A stretch of 39,603 nucleotides of DNA from Faecalitalea sp. UBA4312 (GTDB lineage: Bacteria; Bacillota_I; Bacilli_A; Erysipelotrichales; Erysipelotrichaceae), in NCBI GenBank assembly GCA_002394635.1, contig DGUK01000023.1, forward strand, positions 1 to 39,603, read 5' to 3'. The notes under the pieces were generated by a model. That model made no database searches. It was not told the DNA's origin and saw nothing but the letters and a program-made list of their open reading frames with translations. Of the stretch, positions 23,966 to 31,952 are shown piece after piece. Numbering within the stretch: position 1 is the first letter of the stretch; every line of letters starts with the position of its first letter. The position numbers were made by a program, and so were the translations under genes.

Positions 23966-24931
23966 TTATCGATCCCGGATCGTTTTGATCCAGCGACACA
24001 TTCGTGGCGAGATGGCATTGAGTGTAATGCTGCCTTTTCGCACTAAAGACAAATTGGTTTTCATATATGCTTTCCAATGTTGACGAATGGTATATACCAG
24101 TTCCTTTTCCATTCGCGGATCTTTATAATGAAAGACACCCATCAAATATAAGATCTTATTGGCTACATTGACTTTCTTTTCCAATAGAAAGGATAATGGA
24201 TACCCCATCGTATCTAATACGTATTCTGCTTTTCTAATGGCATCCCATTCCGTCAGCCAGCTCTCTTGAAAGCTTTTTTCCTTTTTAAAGGAAAACATCG
24301 CGCTATCTATATTTTTCTGGTAAGTATAGTAGCACGCTTTGAGCGCAAACGCTGTATCTACATAGGAACAGTACTGCAGCAAGAACAACATATCCTCCCC
24401 AATGGATATACTTTCATCAAAACGAATAGCATGCGTTCGTATCTTTCGGACACTAAAAATCTTATTCCAGAGACTGCAGTGAATGTCATGCCGTTTTAAA
24501 ATATGTTCGATCAGGTCTGCCTGCGAATATCTTTTCTGCGATGGACGAAACGTAAATGTGACAGTATCTTCTTTTTCCTGATAACCGCAGATACCCAATG
24601 TACCCTTCGTTCTTTCCATAAGGCACGTCATATCTTCGATCATATGCCGATCCCAGGTATCATCCACATCAAAGAACATCACGTACTCTCCATGTACATG
24701 TTCCAATCCCGTATTTCGGGCCCCGGAAACGCCTTTATTCTTCTGATGGATCACAGAAACATTTTTCTTGTCCAGTGCATACGTATCCAGAAGATTGGCC
24801 GTGCCGTCCGTGGATCCGTCATCGACATAGATCATTTCAAAATCTTGTGTTGTCTGCTGTTCCATTCTCTGGAAACAGGAATGTAAATGTTTTTCCCCAT
24901 TATAGACAGGGATTATGACAGATGTTTTCAT
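23966..24931 (-). CDS. Glycosyltransferase family 2
   Basis: This is a 321-aa GT-A glycosyltransferase. It begins MKTSVIIPVYNGEKHLHSCF and has IYVDDGSTDGT, NKGVSGARNTGLEHVHGEYV and the metal-binding FFDVDDTW. A C-terminal basic/aromatic region (MCRWIKTIRDR) may associate with the membrane. GAGGTG precedes the ATG. It lies 11 nt after the Stealth gene and 21 nt before the pyruvyl transferase gene. The sugar donor cannot be inferred. Confidence 0.88.
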   Translation of the reverse strand: MKTSVIIPVYNGEKHLHSCFQRMEQQTTQDFEMIYVDDGSTDGTANLLDTYALDKKNVSVIHQKNKGVSGARNTGLEHVHGEYVMFFDVDDTWDRHMIEDMTCLMERTKGTLGICGYQEKEDTVTFTFRPSQKRYSQADLIEHILKRHDIHCSLWNKIFSVRKIRTHAIRFDESISIGEDMLFLLQYCSYVDTAFALKACYYTYQKNIDSAMFSFKKEKSFQESWLTEWDAIRKAEYVLDTMGYPLSFLLEKKVNVANKILYLMGVFHYKDPRMEKELVYTIRQHWKAYMKTNLSLVRKGSITLNAISPRMCRWIKTIRDR

Positions 24932-24942
24932 GGCACCTCTTT

Positions 24943-25950
24943 CTATCGTTCAAAGCCGGACTTTTCCGGCAGCAGTTCATTCAGCCCCTTCTTGATCGTT
25001 TCTTTCATTCGTTCGAAATCTTCGATATCCAGGCTGTCATTGATACAGATCAGACGTACCGGACCTGGGTTCTTCAATCGTTCTAAAACAGCCTTTTCTT
25101 CATCAGGCAGTGTATACAATTGTTCAAAATCCATCCGTCTTGGTTCAAAATCACCTTCCATGATCTGCCAATGTCGAATCAACCAGTCCGTCACATCCTC
25201 CTTTGTACGAAACTTATGACTAGAGGTTGCATCCAAAAGCTTCGCTTCCTTTTTCCAGATTGTCTCATACGTTGATTTTTTGAAGCTGTGCTGGGTATGT
25301 GGTTCAAAAATACCCAGAATGGTAGAAAAATGCATAAAAATAAGCGTGCGCAATACCTTTTTTCCATATTTCCTGTTTATCCATTTTTTCTTATTCTTTT
25401 TAATATCTTTCACAGAAAAATATTGATTGATTATTTCCATATTATTGGTTTCCAATGCTGCAATTCCATTTGGATTGATCGGATACGGTGAGAGAACAGC
25501 AGTAGTACACGGCTTTCCGTCGACAAAAAAATCTTCTTTCTTTGTAGGCCCGATCACAAACATGTCATCATTGAAATCAATAAAACATTCCGATAACCCC
25601 GGAATCCGGTGAAAATTCAGTTCGATCGCATTCGTATTGAACGTAGGTAAATACTTTTCCGGTATGAAATCCTTATGGTTTACCACAACCAGCTTTTCAT
25701 AATCTGTATTTAACCATGCCGGAACATGGCCCCATGTCACAAAATAGACCTTATGGACCCAGGGCATAAACTTTTCAATGCCTCGGAATATGTATTGTAC
25801 ATTATCCCAGTCACGAAAACGTACATTGCTGGAAGCAGCCTTAAATGTTTTATGTTGAGGTGAATACGCCATTTTTTCCTTTAACCATGCGGGATCATTG
25901 CCATCCACCCAGGTCATCACAATATCCACCGGATCGTTTTCTACTGTCAT
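24943..25950 (-). CDS. Stealth-family hexose-1-phosphate transferase
   Basis: This is a 335-aa member of the Stealth family (related to capsule phosphotransferases and the alpha/beta subunit of animal GlcNAc-1-phosphotransferase), which link hexose-1-phosphate units through phosphodiester bonds. Conserved region 1 is DIVMTWVDGNDPAW at ~9-22. Region 2 is NVRFRDWDNVQYIFRGIEKF followed by HKVYFVTWGHVPAWLN and FHRIPGLSECFIDFNDDMFV. The third region is HTQHSFKKSTYETIW. The size is normal. GGAGG precedes the ATG, and the ATG overlaps, as ATGA, the stop of a decayed upstream reading frame. This suggests that the lost gene was once translationally coupled to this one. Confidence 0.9.
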   Translation of the reverse strand: MTVENDPVDIVMTWVDGNDPAWLKEKMAYSPQHKTFKAASSNVRFRDWDNVQYIFRGIEKFMPWVHKVYFVTWGHVPAWLNTDYEKLVVVNHKDFIPEKYLPTFNTNAIELNFHRIPGLSECFIDFNDDMFVIGPTKKEDFFVDGKPCTTAVLSPYPINPNGIAALETNNMEIINQYFSVKDIKKNKKKWINRKYGKKVLRTLIFMHFSTILGIFEPHTQHSFKKSTYETIWKKEAKLLDATSSHKFRTKEDVTDWLIRHWQIMEGDFEPRRMDFEQLYTLPDEEKAVLERLKNPGPVRLICINDSLDIEDFERMKETIKKGLNELLPEKSGFER

Positions 25951-26195
25951 ACCTTACCTCCAATGATGATCTTTTTATATCGTCTATACACTGCCACAAG
26001 TTATCTAACAATAAACCTTGTCAAAATAATATACATCAGTCCCTGTTTCCAGTAAAGCTTTCCATACATACTGTACAGGTTACGGATTCCCCATGTTGTG
26101 GATCCAATTCCAGTATTCTATTTTACTCGGTCAGCGGACCTATCTTTATAACTAAACATAGACTGCACTAATGGATTAATCCCTGGAAATTGTCT
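25947..26195 (-). pseudogene. C-terminal remnant of a decayed polysaccharide gene
   Basis: Directly after the stop of the CDP-glycerol-type transferase, the same frame reads protein-like sequence (GINPLVQSMFSYKDRSADRV, stop, NTGIGSTTWGIRNLYSMYGK, LYWKQGLMYIILTRFIVR, stop, LVAVYRRYKKIIIGGKV). It ends in a TGA that overlaps the Stealth ATG by 4 bp. In-frame TAG (26120-26118) and TAA (26003-26001) break it. The good codon quality and the ATGA junction argue that this was the 3' end of a real operon gene whose 5' part has been deleted. I cannot name the family; the aromatic-basic tail is like that of several capsule glycosyltransferases. Confidence 0.5.
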
Positions 26196-27350
26196 TCATT
26201 CATGGATCCCGCTCATTTCTAAGATCCGCCGGCAGGCATTGCCATCCTTATAGCGATGGATACGATCTCGTATCTGCTCTCTTTCCTTTCGATATGGATC
26301 TCTTTTTCCGGCGATATCCTCAATAAACAAATAAAAATCCTCTTTCTTTTGGATCTTATGCCCCGGCATATACTCCATAGGCTCTTCAAACACAAACCCT
26401 CTCTGTCGAGCATAATCTTCTATATCCGGAATAACGAAAGCCATCGGCTTGTTTAATAATAAATACTGCAGAGAAATCGATGAATAGTCTCCAATCAAAG
26501 CATCCACCTGTTTTAAAAGAGGATACAGTTCCCATCCTTCTTTTACGAAATCAGTATTGGAATATAAGTACAGATGTGAATACTTCTGTTCCCTGTACCT
26601 GAATAAAGTCTGGGCCGGATGCAGTTTGACAATAACCAAGATATTCTTTTCTTTCAGAAACGCATTCAGCTTTTCATAGTCTGATTCTTTAAAAATCAGT
26701 AGTGGATCCGTAGAAGAAGAATTATCATAACCCAACGCTTCAGATTGGCGAAAGGTCGGCAGCCACAACAGAACCTTGTCATAGCCCTGCAGATCATATG
26801 GTTTTGTATCCTGAAAAAAGACATCTGTCATTGGTTCATTACAAATGAAAATATCTTCATCCTTGCACAGATATGCTTTTTTCAAGATAGGACGAAAGAG
26901 CTCACACGTTGTGATCATCTTATTAAAAAAGTATTCATCTCCATTATTGATATTGCTTAAATGCCCCATCGTCTTATAATAAACCGCTCCATGTGTCAGA
27001 TGCATGACACATTGGTCTTTTGTCGGTTTGACTGGAATCTGCCCTGCAGAATAAAACACATGTTTCGAACGAAGTAAAACGAAAAAAGAGCGGAGCCTGG
27101 ATATGTATTTCACATGAAAGGCTTCTGTACCTTTATAGCTCATATCCCGGATCCCGCAGTAGATCTTATAATGCTGATTATAGTGATGTGTCAGCAGATA
27201 TTCAAAAACCGGTTTCAGATTGAAATCAATACCACCGTTAGCAGAATAAAACAGTACAATATCATCCCGTTTGCCGACAATTTTATTCAACAAAGAAAAA
27301 GGTTTACATACAGTTGCCTTTAAAAATTTCTTTAACTGCACATTTTTCAT
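26196..27350 (-). CDS. CDP-glycerol glycerophosphotransferase (TagB/TagF) family protein
   Basis: This is a 384-aa peripheral membrane protein of the family that transfers glycerol-phosphate or ribitol-phosphate from CDP-alditols to a glycan or teichoic acid. Features are DDIVLFYSANGGIDFNLKPV near the N-terminus, FYSAGQIPVKPTKDQCVMHLTHGAVYYKTMG (the H in THG is catalytic-type), WLPTFRQSE and DALIGDYSSISLQYLLLNKP with the conserved DYSS loop and the second histidine region upstream (VKLHP). The length is near that of the TagB-type core. A CDP-alditol could come from the cytidylyltransferase at 36422-37138, but no alditol-phosphate reductase is present in the window. GAGG precedes the ATG. Confidence 0.87.
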   Translation of the reverse strand: MKNVQLKKFLKATVCKPFSLLNKIVGKRDDIVLFYSANGGIDFNLKPVFEYLLTHHYNQHYKIYCGIRDMSYKGTEAFHVKYISRLRSFFVLLRSKHVFYSAGQIPVKPTKDQCVMHLTHGAVYYKTMGHLSNINNGDEYFFNKMITTCELFRPILKKAYLCKDEDIFICNEPMTDVFFQDTKPYDLQGYDKVLLWLPTFRQSEALGYDNSSSTDPLLIFKESDYEKLNAFLKEKNILVIVKLHPAQTLFRYREQKYSHLYLYSNTDFVKEGWELYPLLKQVDALIGDYSSISLQYLLLNKPMAFVIPDIEDYARQRGFVFEEPMEYMPGHKIQKKEDFYLFIEDIAGKRDPYRKEREQIRDRIHRYKDGNACRRILEMSGIHE

Positions 27351-27363
27351 AACTTCATACCTC

Positions 27364-27858
27364 TTAAAATAACCGGTTGACCAATTTCTCTAATTTTTCA
27401 TTAAACTGCTGATTATTACTTCCAAGCGATGCGCTCATAGCCCTTGTCAGCGTATCATAGTTTTCAATGACGGTCTTCAGGTCCGCAATGTCTTCAACGA
27501 CTATAATATTCTTTTGATGTGTTTCCACATAGCGGGCAAATGACAGCTGGTGATCGTTGACATGCTCTTCAAAACTCTTCTGCCTCGGTACCACGATCGG
27601 TATTTTTCCCATTTGCAGCGGCATAATAAAACTAGAGGGTCCACCATGGGTAATAACGATCCGTGCTCGTTGGTTAAAATCCACCATTTGTTCATAAGGA
27701 TACAGCCTGCTGTGGGTACAATACTTTGGCTTATACGTACAGAATCCTGTCTGTATGATCACTTCTTCAGTAATGAAGGCTTGTTCAACTAATCGGTCTA
27801 TTTCCGAAACCAAGCGATCAAACGGCTGTTCATGCGTCCCCACTGTCACAAAAATCAT
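27364..27858 (-). CDS. Glycosyltransferase family 28 C-terminal domain protein, Alg13/PssE/EpsF-like subunit
   Basis: This 164-aa cytoplasmic subunit carries the nucleotide-sugar binding half of a two-piece glycosyltransferase. It begins with IFVTVGTHEQPFDRLVSEID, the signature of Alg13 and of bacterial PssE/Cps14G. The donor loop is ARIVITHGGPSSFIMPLQMG, followed by IPIVVPRQKSFEEHVNDHQ. It forms a complex with the Alg14-like membrane-anchoring subunit encoded immediately upstream (14 nt gap). Together they usually add the second sugar (in the best-studied capsules, a beta-1,4-galactose or glucuronic acid). GGAGAG precedes the ATG. Confidence 0.9.
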   Translation of the reverse strand: MIFVTVGTHEQPFDRLVSEIDRLVEQAFITEEVIIQTGFCTYKPKYCTHSRLYPYEQMVDFNQRARIVITHGGPSSFIMPLQMGKIPIVVPRQKSFEEHVNDHQLSFARYVETHQKNIIVVEDIADLKTVIENYDTLTRAMSASLGSNNQQFNEKLEKLVNRLF

Positions 27859-27872
27859 AGCTTCTCTCCACT

Positions 27873-28322
27873 TTAAAATATACTGCCGATATATACGGCC
27901 TTCCTATATACCTTTTCCATTTCTTTCCACTGTACGATAAATAAGTCGGTCACCGGATGGACCAGACGACCTGTTAATGTCGGTCTATCAATACGGTCAT
28001 AAACTTCGATATAGACACATTTGGCACCAAAGAGCTTTCCTACATAGAAGAAAGGGACTGCTATGGCCGCGCCGGTAGATATGATCAGATCCGGTTTTTC
28101 CTTTCGTAATGTTTTCAAGGCCAGTCGCGTATTGATCAACAAGGCTTTTAAAGAACGGTTGGTCGGATAATAACAAGGAATCATGCGTTCTTCTTTTAAA
28201 AGACTTCTTGCGTCCACTTTATCAAAAGTGACCCAGAAACGTTCTTTATTCTTCCAGAAAGGCTTTAACATATATAGCTGAGTTAAATGTCCGCCGGACG
28301 AACTTACCAGACAAACCTTCAT
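27873..28322 (-). CDS. Alg14/PssD/Cps14F-like glycosyltransferase subunit
   Basis: This is a 149-aa membrane-anchored partner of the Alg13-like protein. Motifs are VCLVSSSGGHLTQLYML at the N-terminus (acceptor-side Rossmann start), PDLIISTGAAIAVPFFYVGK, and YIEVYDRIDRPTLTGRLVHP. It recruits the catalytic partner to the membrane and helps bind the lipid-linked acceptor. GGGAGGAG precedes the ATG. As in streptococcal capsule loci, the order is Alg14-like then Alg13-like, with neighbouring Wzy-like genes. Confidence 0.9.
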   Translation of the reverse strand: MKVCLVSSSGGHLTQLYMLKPFWKNKERFWVTFDKVDARSLLKEERMIPCYYPTNRSLKALLINTRLALKTLRKEKPDLIISTGAAIAVPFFYVGKLFGAKCVYIEVYDRIDRPTLTGRLVHPVTDLFIVQWKEMEKVYRKAVYIGSIF

Positions 28323-28336
28323 ATTCTTGCTCCTCC

Positions 28337-29584
28337 CTATTGAAACAGACTGACGCCGTGGATCAGACTATACAAGATAAAATAAACCATACAGACGGTC
28401 GTTGCAAAGACGAGAATGCGAACAACCCGTTGCAGAAGCTTATGGTGAATATCCTGCCCATTCATCAAGTATGTAGCACTCATGAAGAATGCATTATAAT
28501 AAACCGGCCATAATAAGTCATCCACAATTCCATGGATACAGAAAAACGACAACAAGGCCGACAACCACAGATCCTTTCGTTTCTCGTTTATCCAAAGACG
28601 AGCTGTGATGCAAAAGCCCAGCAATGAAAAAAACAGGGTTCCGTACATCTGTGTATAATGAATATAAAAGTTATCTACATAGAAATAAGGGGCAGACGAT
28701 TTGGCACCGGAAGCTGACAGTCCACCTCCTACGAAATGGATTGCCTGCGGGAATGGATCGATCCCATACAGGTGCAGGGATTCCTGCCCATAATACAAAC
28801 GATTGTTCAATAAAGTATTCAGCTTGGCCCATACAGTATATTGATCATTATACTTTATTGTTACATAAAAGCTAAAGAGAGTACAAGCGATAAATGAAAA
28901 CGAAAGTATACGGTAGATCCACTTTTTCTCGAAACCATCGTACGTCTTTAACAAAAAAGCCAGACCCACCAACAAGAGATTCATCAACACAGCAAAACGG
29001 CTTTTTGTCGCTAGATACAGGACAACACTGCCTGCTATGATGGCAGAAAGCTCCATCCAGGTGATTTTTCTCTGTCGCAGATAAATCCAGATGGCAGATA
29101 TATTTAGAAAAATGGTCGGAGCATATAAAGCATACAAAAAACCAAGATAGTGGCGGACACGATTCCCGGATTGAACGGCAACATAATCTTCGATCCTTCC
29201 TGTCTCACTGGACAGTACTGTATACAACAAGGCTATGCCGGCAACCACAAACGTAACCCACAATACTTTTTTATAATCCGTATTCCGCATGCAGTAGATG
29301 ATATACAACAGGACTGCTATATTCATCCGATTATTCATCAACAGAAGAATGATCATCTCCAAAACGATCAAGGCACCCAGTAACTGTGGTATGGAAACCT
29401 TCTTCAACATAAAGATTTCCCGCAGACTTAACACGATGACGGTCCAAAATAACAAATTACGGAAAAAGTCATCTCCATACCCGGCACAGTAAAATGTCGA
29501 ATTCAATGTATTAAACCATAACCAGATACTGAAAGGAATCAAAAACCAGATATCCCATAGGTTTTTTTCTATCTTTTCCAGCAT
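28337..29584 (-). CDS. Wzy-like polysaccharide polymerase, copy B
   Basis: This is a 415-aa protein with about 10-12 membrane helices and a large loop between the last pairs, the layout of Wzy-type polymerases that join flipped repeat units outside the membrane. I see no catalytic motif that is certain. The segments RHYLGFLYALYAPTIFLNI, VDNFYIHYTQMYG and CIHGIVDDLLWPVYYNAFF are nearly the same in the upstream neighbour, so the two genes are paralogues. GAAGGAG precedes the ATG. It is named polymerase from topology and operon context only. Confidence 0.75.
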   Translation of the reverse strand: MLEKIEKNLWDIWFLIPFSIWLWFNTLNSTFYCAGYGDDFFRNLLFWTVIVLSLREIFMLKKVSIPQLLGALIVLEMIILLLMNNRMNIAVLLYIIYCMRNTDYKKVLWVTFVVAGIALLYTVLSSETGRIEDYVAVQSGNRVRHYLGFLYALYAPTIFLNISAIWIYLRQRKITWMELSAIIAGSVVLYLATKSRFAVLMNLLLVGLAFLLKTYDGFEKKWIYRILSFSFIACTLFSFYVTIKYNDQYTVWAKLNTLLNNRLYYGQESLHLYGIDPFPQAIHFVGGGLSASGAKSSAPYFYVDNFYIHYTQMYGTLFFSLLGFCITARLWINEKRKDLWLSALLSFFCIHGIVDDLLWPVYYNAFFMSATYLMNGQDIHHKLLQRVVRILVFATTVCMVYFILYSLIHGVSLFQ

Positions 29585-29594
29585 AGTATCTCCT

Positions 29595-30833
29595 TCATAC
29601 TGACAACATAAAATAGCGGGCCATCATGTAAAAGATCCAGGCATAGGATCCAACCATCAAACATTGATATATCATATTCAATTTTTTAGAGTCGGTAAAT
29701 GTGTATACACTGATCATAAAGAACGCATTATAATACACCGCGAACAGCAGATCATCTACGATTCCATGTAAGCACAACAAGCTGACAATGGAAGCCAGGT
29801 ACAGATCTTTGTATTTCTTACATGTAACCAGCAGCTTTGTGACCATAGCCGTAATGATGGAGAAAATGACAACACCGAACTGCTGAAGATAATGAATATA
29901 AAAGTTATCCACATACAAATATTCCTTAGCAGACTGAACCCCTTCCATGTTCAGCCCGTTGCCTACCCACTGTATAGTCTGCGGCAGCCAGGTAAAGCCG
30001 TATCGGCGTATGGATTCTTTTATGTATCCCAGGCGGTTACCGAAAAGACTGTTGATCTTTGCCAGCATCTCATGGGAAGGATCATAGATCCTTATCAACA
30101 CAAAGGTCACGATCAAACACCCGATAAAAGAAGCTGCCATCAACCAATATATCCAGTTCCATTCTTTCAGCCTATGATAACTTTTTTTATAGATACCTGC
30201 CATTACAAGCAGAATGACAGTAAACCCAAAACATAACCGGGCATCTGTCAGCTTATATAAGAGGATATTCCCTGCCAGCATAAGGCACAAAGTCAACCAA
30301 TGGATCTTTGTTTTCCGTAAATAGATCAACAAGGCACATAAGTTAAAATAGATCGTCGGTCCATAGAGAGAATAACGAAATCCTAAATAATGACGATTTC
30401 TTCCGGCTTCTACAAAATCCTGAATGATTCCTACTTTCGAACTGACCACAATTGCCAGAAAACAAGCTCCTGTAATCAGAAAAACGATCCATCCGATCTT
30501 TTTAAGATCCGTATTGCGCATACAAAAGATAATGAGGATCAGTGTCATCAGCACATAATTCTTATTTTGAAAGAACAGCGACATGATCACAATCGTCAGA
30601 AGCAGTACATGCAGGTCCTTTTTTCTTGCCCAGGACAGAAGAAATATCTCTCTTGTCAAAAGGATCCAGGCACATAGACAGTTGACCAGGACAAAATAAG
30701 TAGAAAAAAAAGTATAGTAAAAGGATATGCTGAAACAACTAAGGATCAACCATACCGAAAAAGGAATGATATACCATAGATCCAACATACTCAACCGATC
30801 CAGTTGTATGCCCTCTACTATTCTTTTCATCAT
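29595..30833 (-). CDS. Wzy-like polysaccharide polymerase, copy A
   Basis: This 412-aa multi-pass membrane protein is paralogous to the next gene. Shared signatures include LWYIIPFSVWL at the start, CMRNTDLKKIGWI, RHYLGFRYSLYGPTIYFNLC, VDNFYIHYLQQFG and CLHGIVDDLLFAVYYNAFF. The conserved Arg, His and Asp in the RHYLGF and HGIVDD motifs lie in predicted loops and are candidate functional residues. It starts ATGATG three nt after the glf stop, with AGGA in the glf end as ribosome binding site. The coexistence of two close copies suggests two linkages or a recent duplication. Confidence 0.75.
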   Translation of the reverse strand: MMKRIVEGIQLDRLSMLDLWYIIPFSVWLILSCFSISFYYTFFSTYFVLVNCLCAWILLTREIFLLSWARKKDLHVLLLTIVIMSLFFQNKNYVLMTLILIIFCMRNTDLKKIGWIVFLITGACFLAIVVSSKVGIIQDFVEAGRNRHYLGFRYSLYGPTIYFNLCALLIYLRKTKIHWLTLCLMLAGNILLYKLTDARLCFGFTVILLVMAGIYKKSYHRLKEWNWIYWLMAASFIGCLIVTFVLIRIYDPSHEMLAKINSLFGNRLGYIKESIRRYGFTWLPQTIQWVGNGLNMEGVQSAKEYLYVDNFYIHYLQQFGVVIFSIITAMVTKLLVTCKKYKDLYLASIVSLLCLHGIVDDLLFAVYYNAFFMISVYTFTDSKKLNMIYQCLMVGSYAWIFYMMARYFMLSV

Positions 30834-30836
30834 ATA

Positions 30837-31952
30837 CTATCCTAACTCTTTTTTACTGAATGCCAATGCGGATGCGATGACTGCATCCATATCATAATAC
30901 TTGTATTCTCCCAGTCTTCCTCCAAAGCGGACATTTTCTTCTTTATCTGCTAATTCTTTATACTTTGCGTATAATTCACTGTTTTTCTTATCGTTGACCG
31001 GATAATATGGTTCATCGCCTGGTTTCCACTCGCTGCTGTATTCTCTGGAAATGATCGTTTTCGGCAGATCCTTGCCTTCTTCATCCTTACCGAATTCAAA
31101 CCATTTGTGTTCGATGATCCGTGTCCATGGTGTTTCCCGGTCAGTATAGTTAACGGCCGCATTTCCCTGGAAGTTCGGCATATCGAGGATTTCATTTTCA
31201 AAGCGGACCGAACGATATTCAAGATTTCCCAGTGCGTAATGGAAATAAGCATCGATGGCACCGGTATATACCACCGTATCGGCCAAAGCATCCAGCTCTT
31301 CTTTATTCTCAAGATAGTCCACATTCAAACGCACTTCGATACCGGCAATCATCTTTTCCACCATTTGGGTATAACCACCCATAGGAATTCCCTGGTACAA
31401 AGCGTTGAAATAATTATTGTCGAATGTGAATCGGACCGGCAGACGCTTGATAATGAAAGCCGGCAGATCTTTGCAGTCACGGCCCCATTGCTTCTCTGTA
31501 TATCCTTTAACAAGCTTTTCATAAATATCCCGGCCGACTAAGGAAATGGCCTGTTCCTCAAGGTTTTTTGGTTCTCCCTGTACCTCTTTTCGCTGCTCAT
31601 CGATCTTCTCCATAGCCTCCTGCGGTGTAACCACGCCCCACATCTTATTGAACGTGTACATATTAAAAGGCATGGAATAGAGCTCTCCTTTATAATTGGC
31701 TACCGGACTGTTGGTAAACCGGTTAAATTCGGCAAACTGGTTTACATACTGCCAGACTTCCTTGTTGTTGGTATGGAAGATATGGGCTCCATATTGATGG
31801 AAATTGATTCCCTCCACCTTCCGGGTGTAGACATTTCCGGCAATATGGTCTCGGCGATCGACTATCAATACCTTTTTACCATAGCTGGCTGCCTGCTGGG
31901 CAAAGACCGACCCGAATAATCCGGTCCCTACAACTAAATAATCATACTTCAT
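30837..31952 (-). CDS. glf: UDP-galactopyranose mutase
   Basis: This is a 371-aa FAD-dependent enzyme that converts UDP-galactopyranose to UDP-galactofuranose. The N-terminal dinucleotide-binding motif is YLVVGTGLFGSVFAQQA, followed by IVDRRDHIAGNVYT, FHQYGAHIFHTNNKEVW, and FNMYTFNKMWGV. GYTEKQWGRDCKDLPAFIIK and RLPVRFTFDNNYFNALYQGI match the substrate region. The C-terminal VRFGGRLGEYKYYDMD is the family's FAD-binding end. The ATG overlaps the Wzx stop (ATGA). It implies galactofuranose in the polymer. Confidence 0.96.
   Translation of the reverse strand: MKYDYLVVGTGLFGSVFAQQAASYGKKVLIVDRRDHIAGNVYTRKVEGINFHQYGAHIFHTNNKEVWQYVNQFAEFNRFTNSPVANYKGELYSMPFNMYTFNKMWGVVTPQEAMEKIDEQRKEVQGEPKNLEEQAISLVGRDIYEKLVKGYTEKQWGRDCKDLPAFIIKRLPVRFTFDNNYFNALYQGIPMGGYTQMVEKMIAGIEVRLNVDYLENKEELDALADTVVYTGAIDAYFHYALGNLEYRSVRFENEILDMPNFQGNAAVNYTDRETPWTRIIEHKWFEFGKDEEGKDLPKTIISREYSSEWKPGDEPYYPVNDKKNSELYAKYKELADKEENVRFGGRLGEYKYYDMDAVIASALAFSKKELG

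Noticed and set aside
26196..27350. Readthrough of the CDP-glycerol-type transferase stop into the following frame
   Set aside because: The transferase already has a normal family C-terminus and the following frame has further stops, so a decayed separate gene is more likely than a C-terminal extension.
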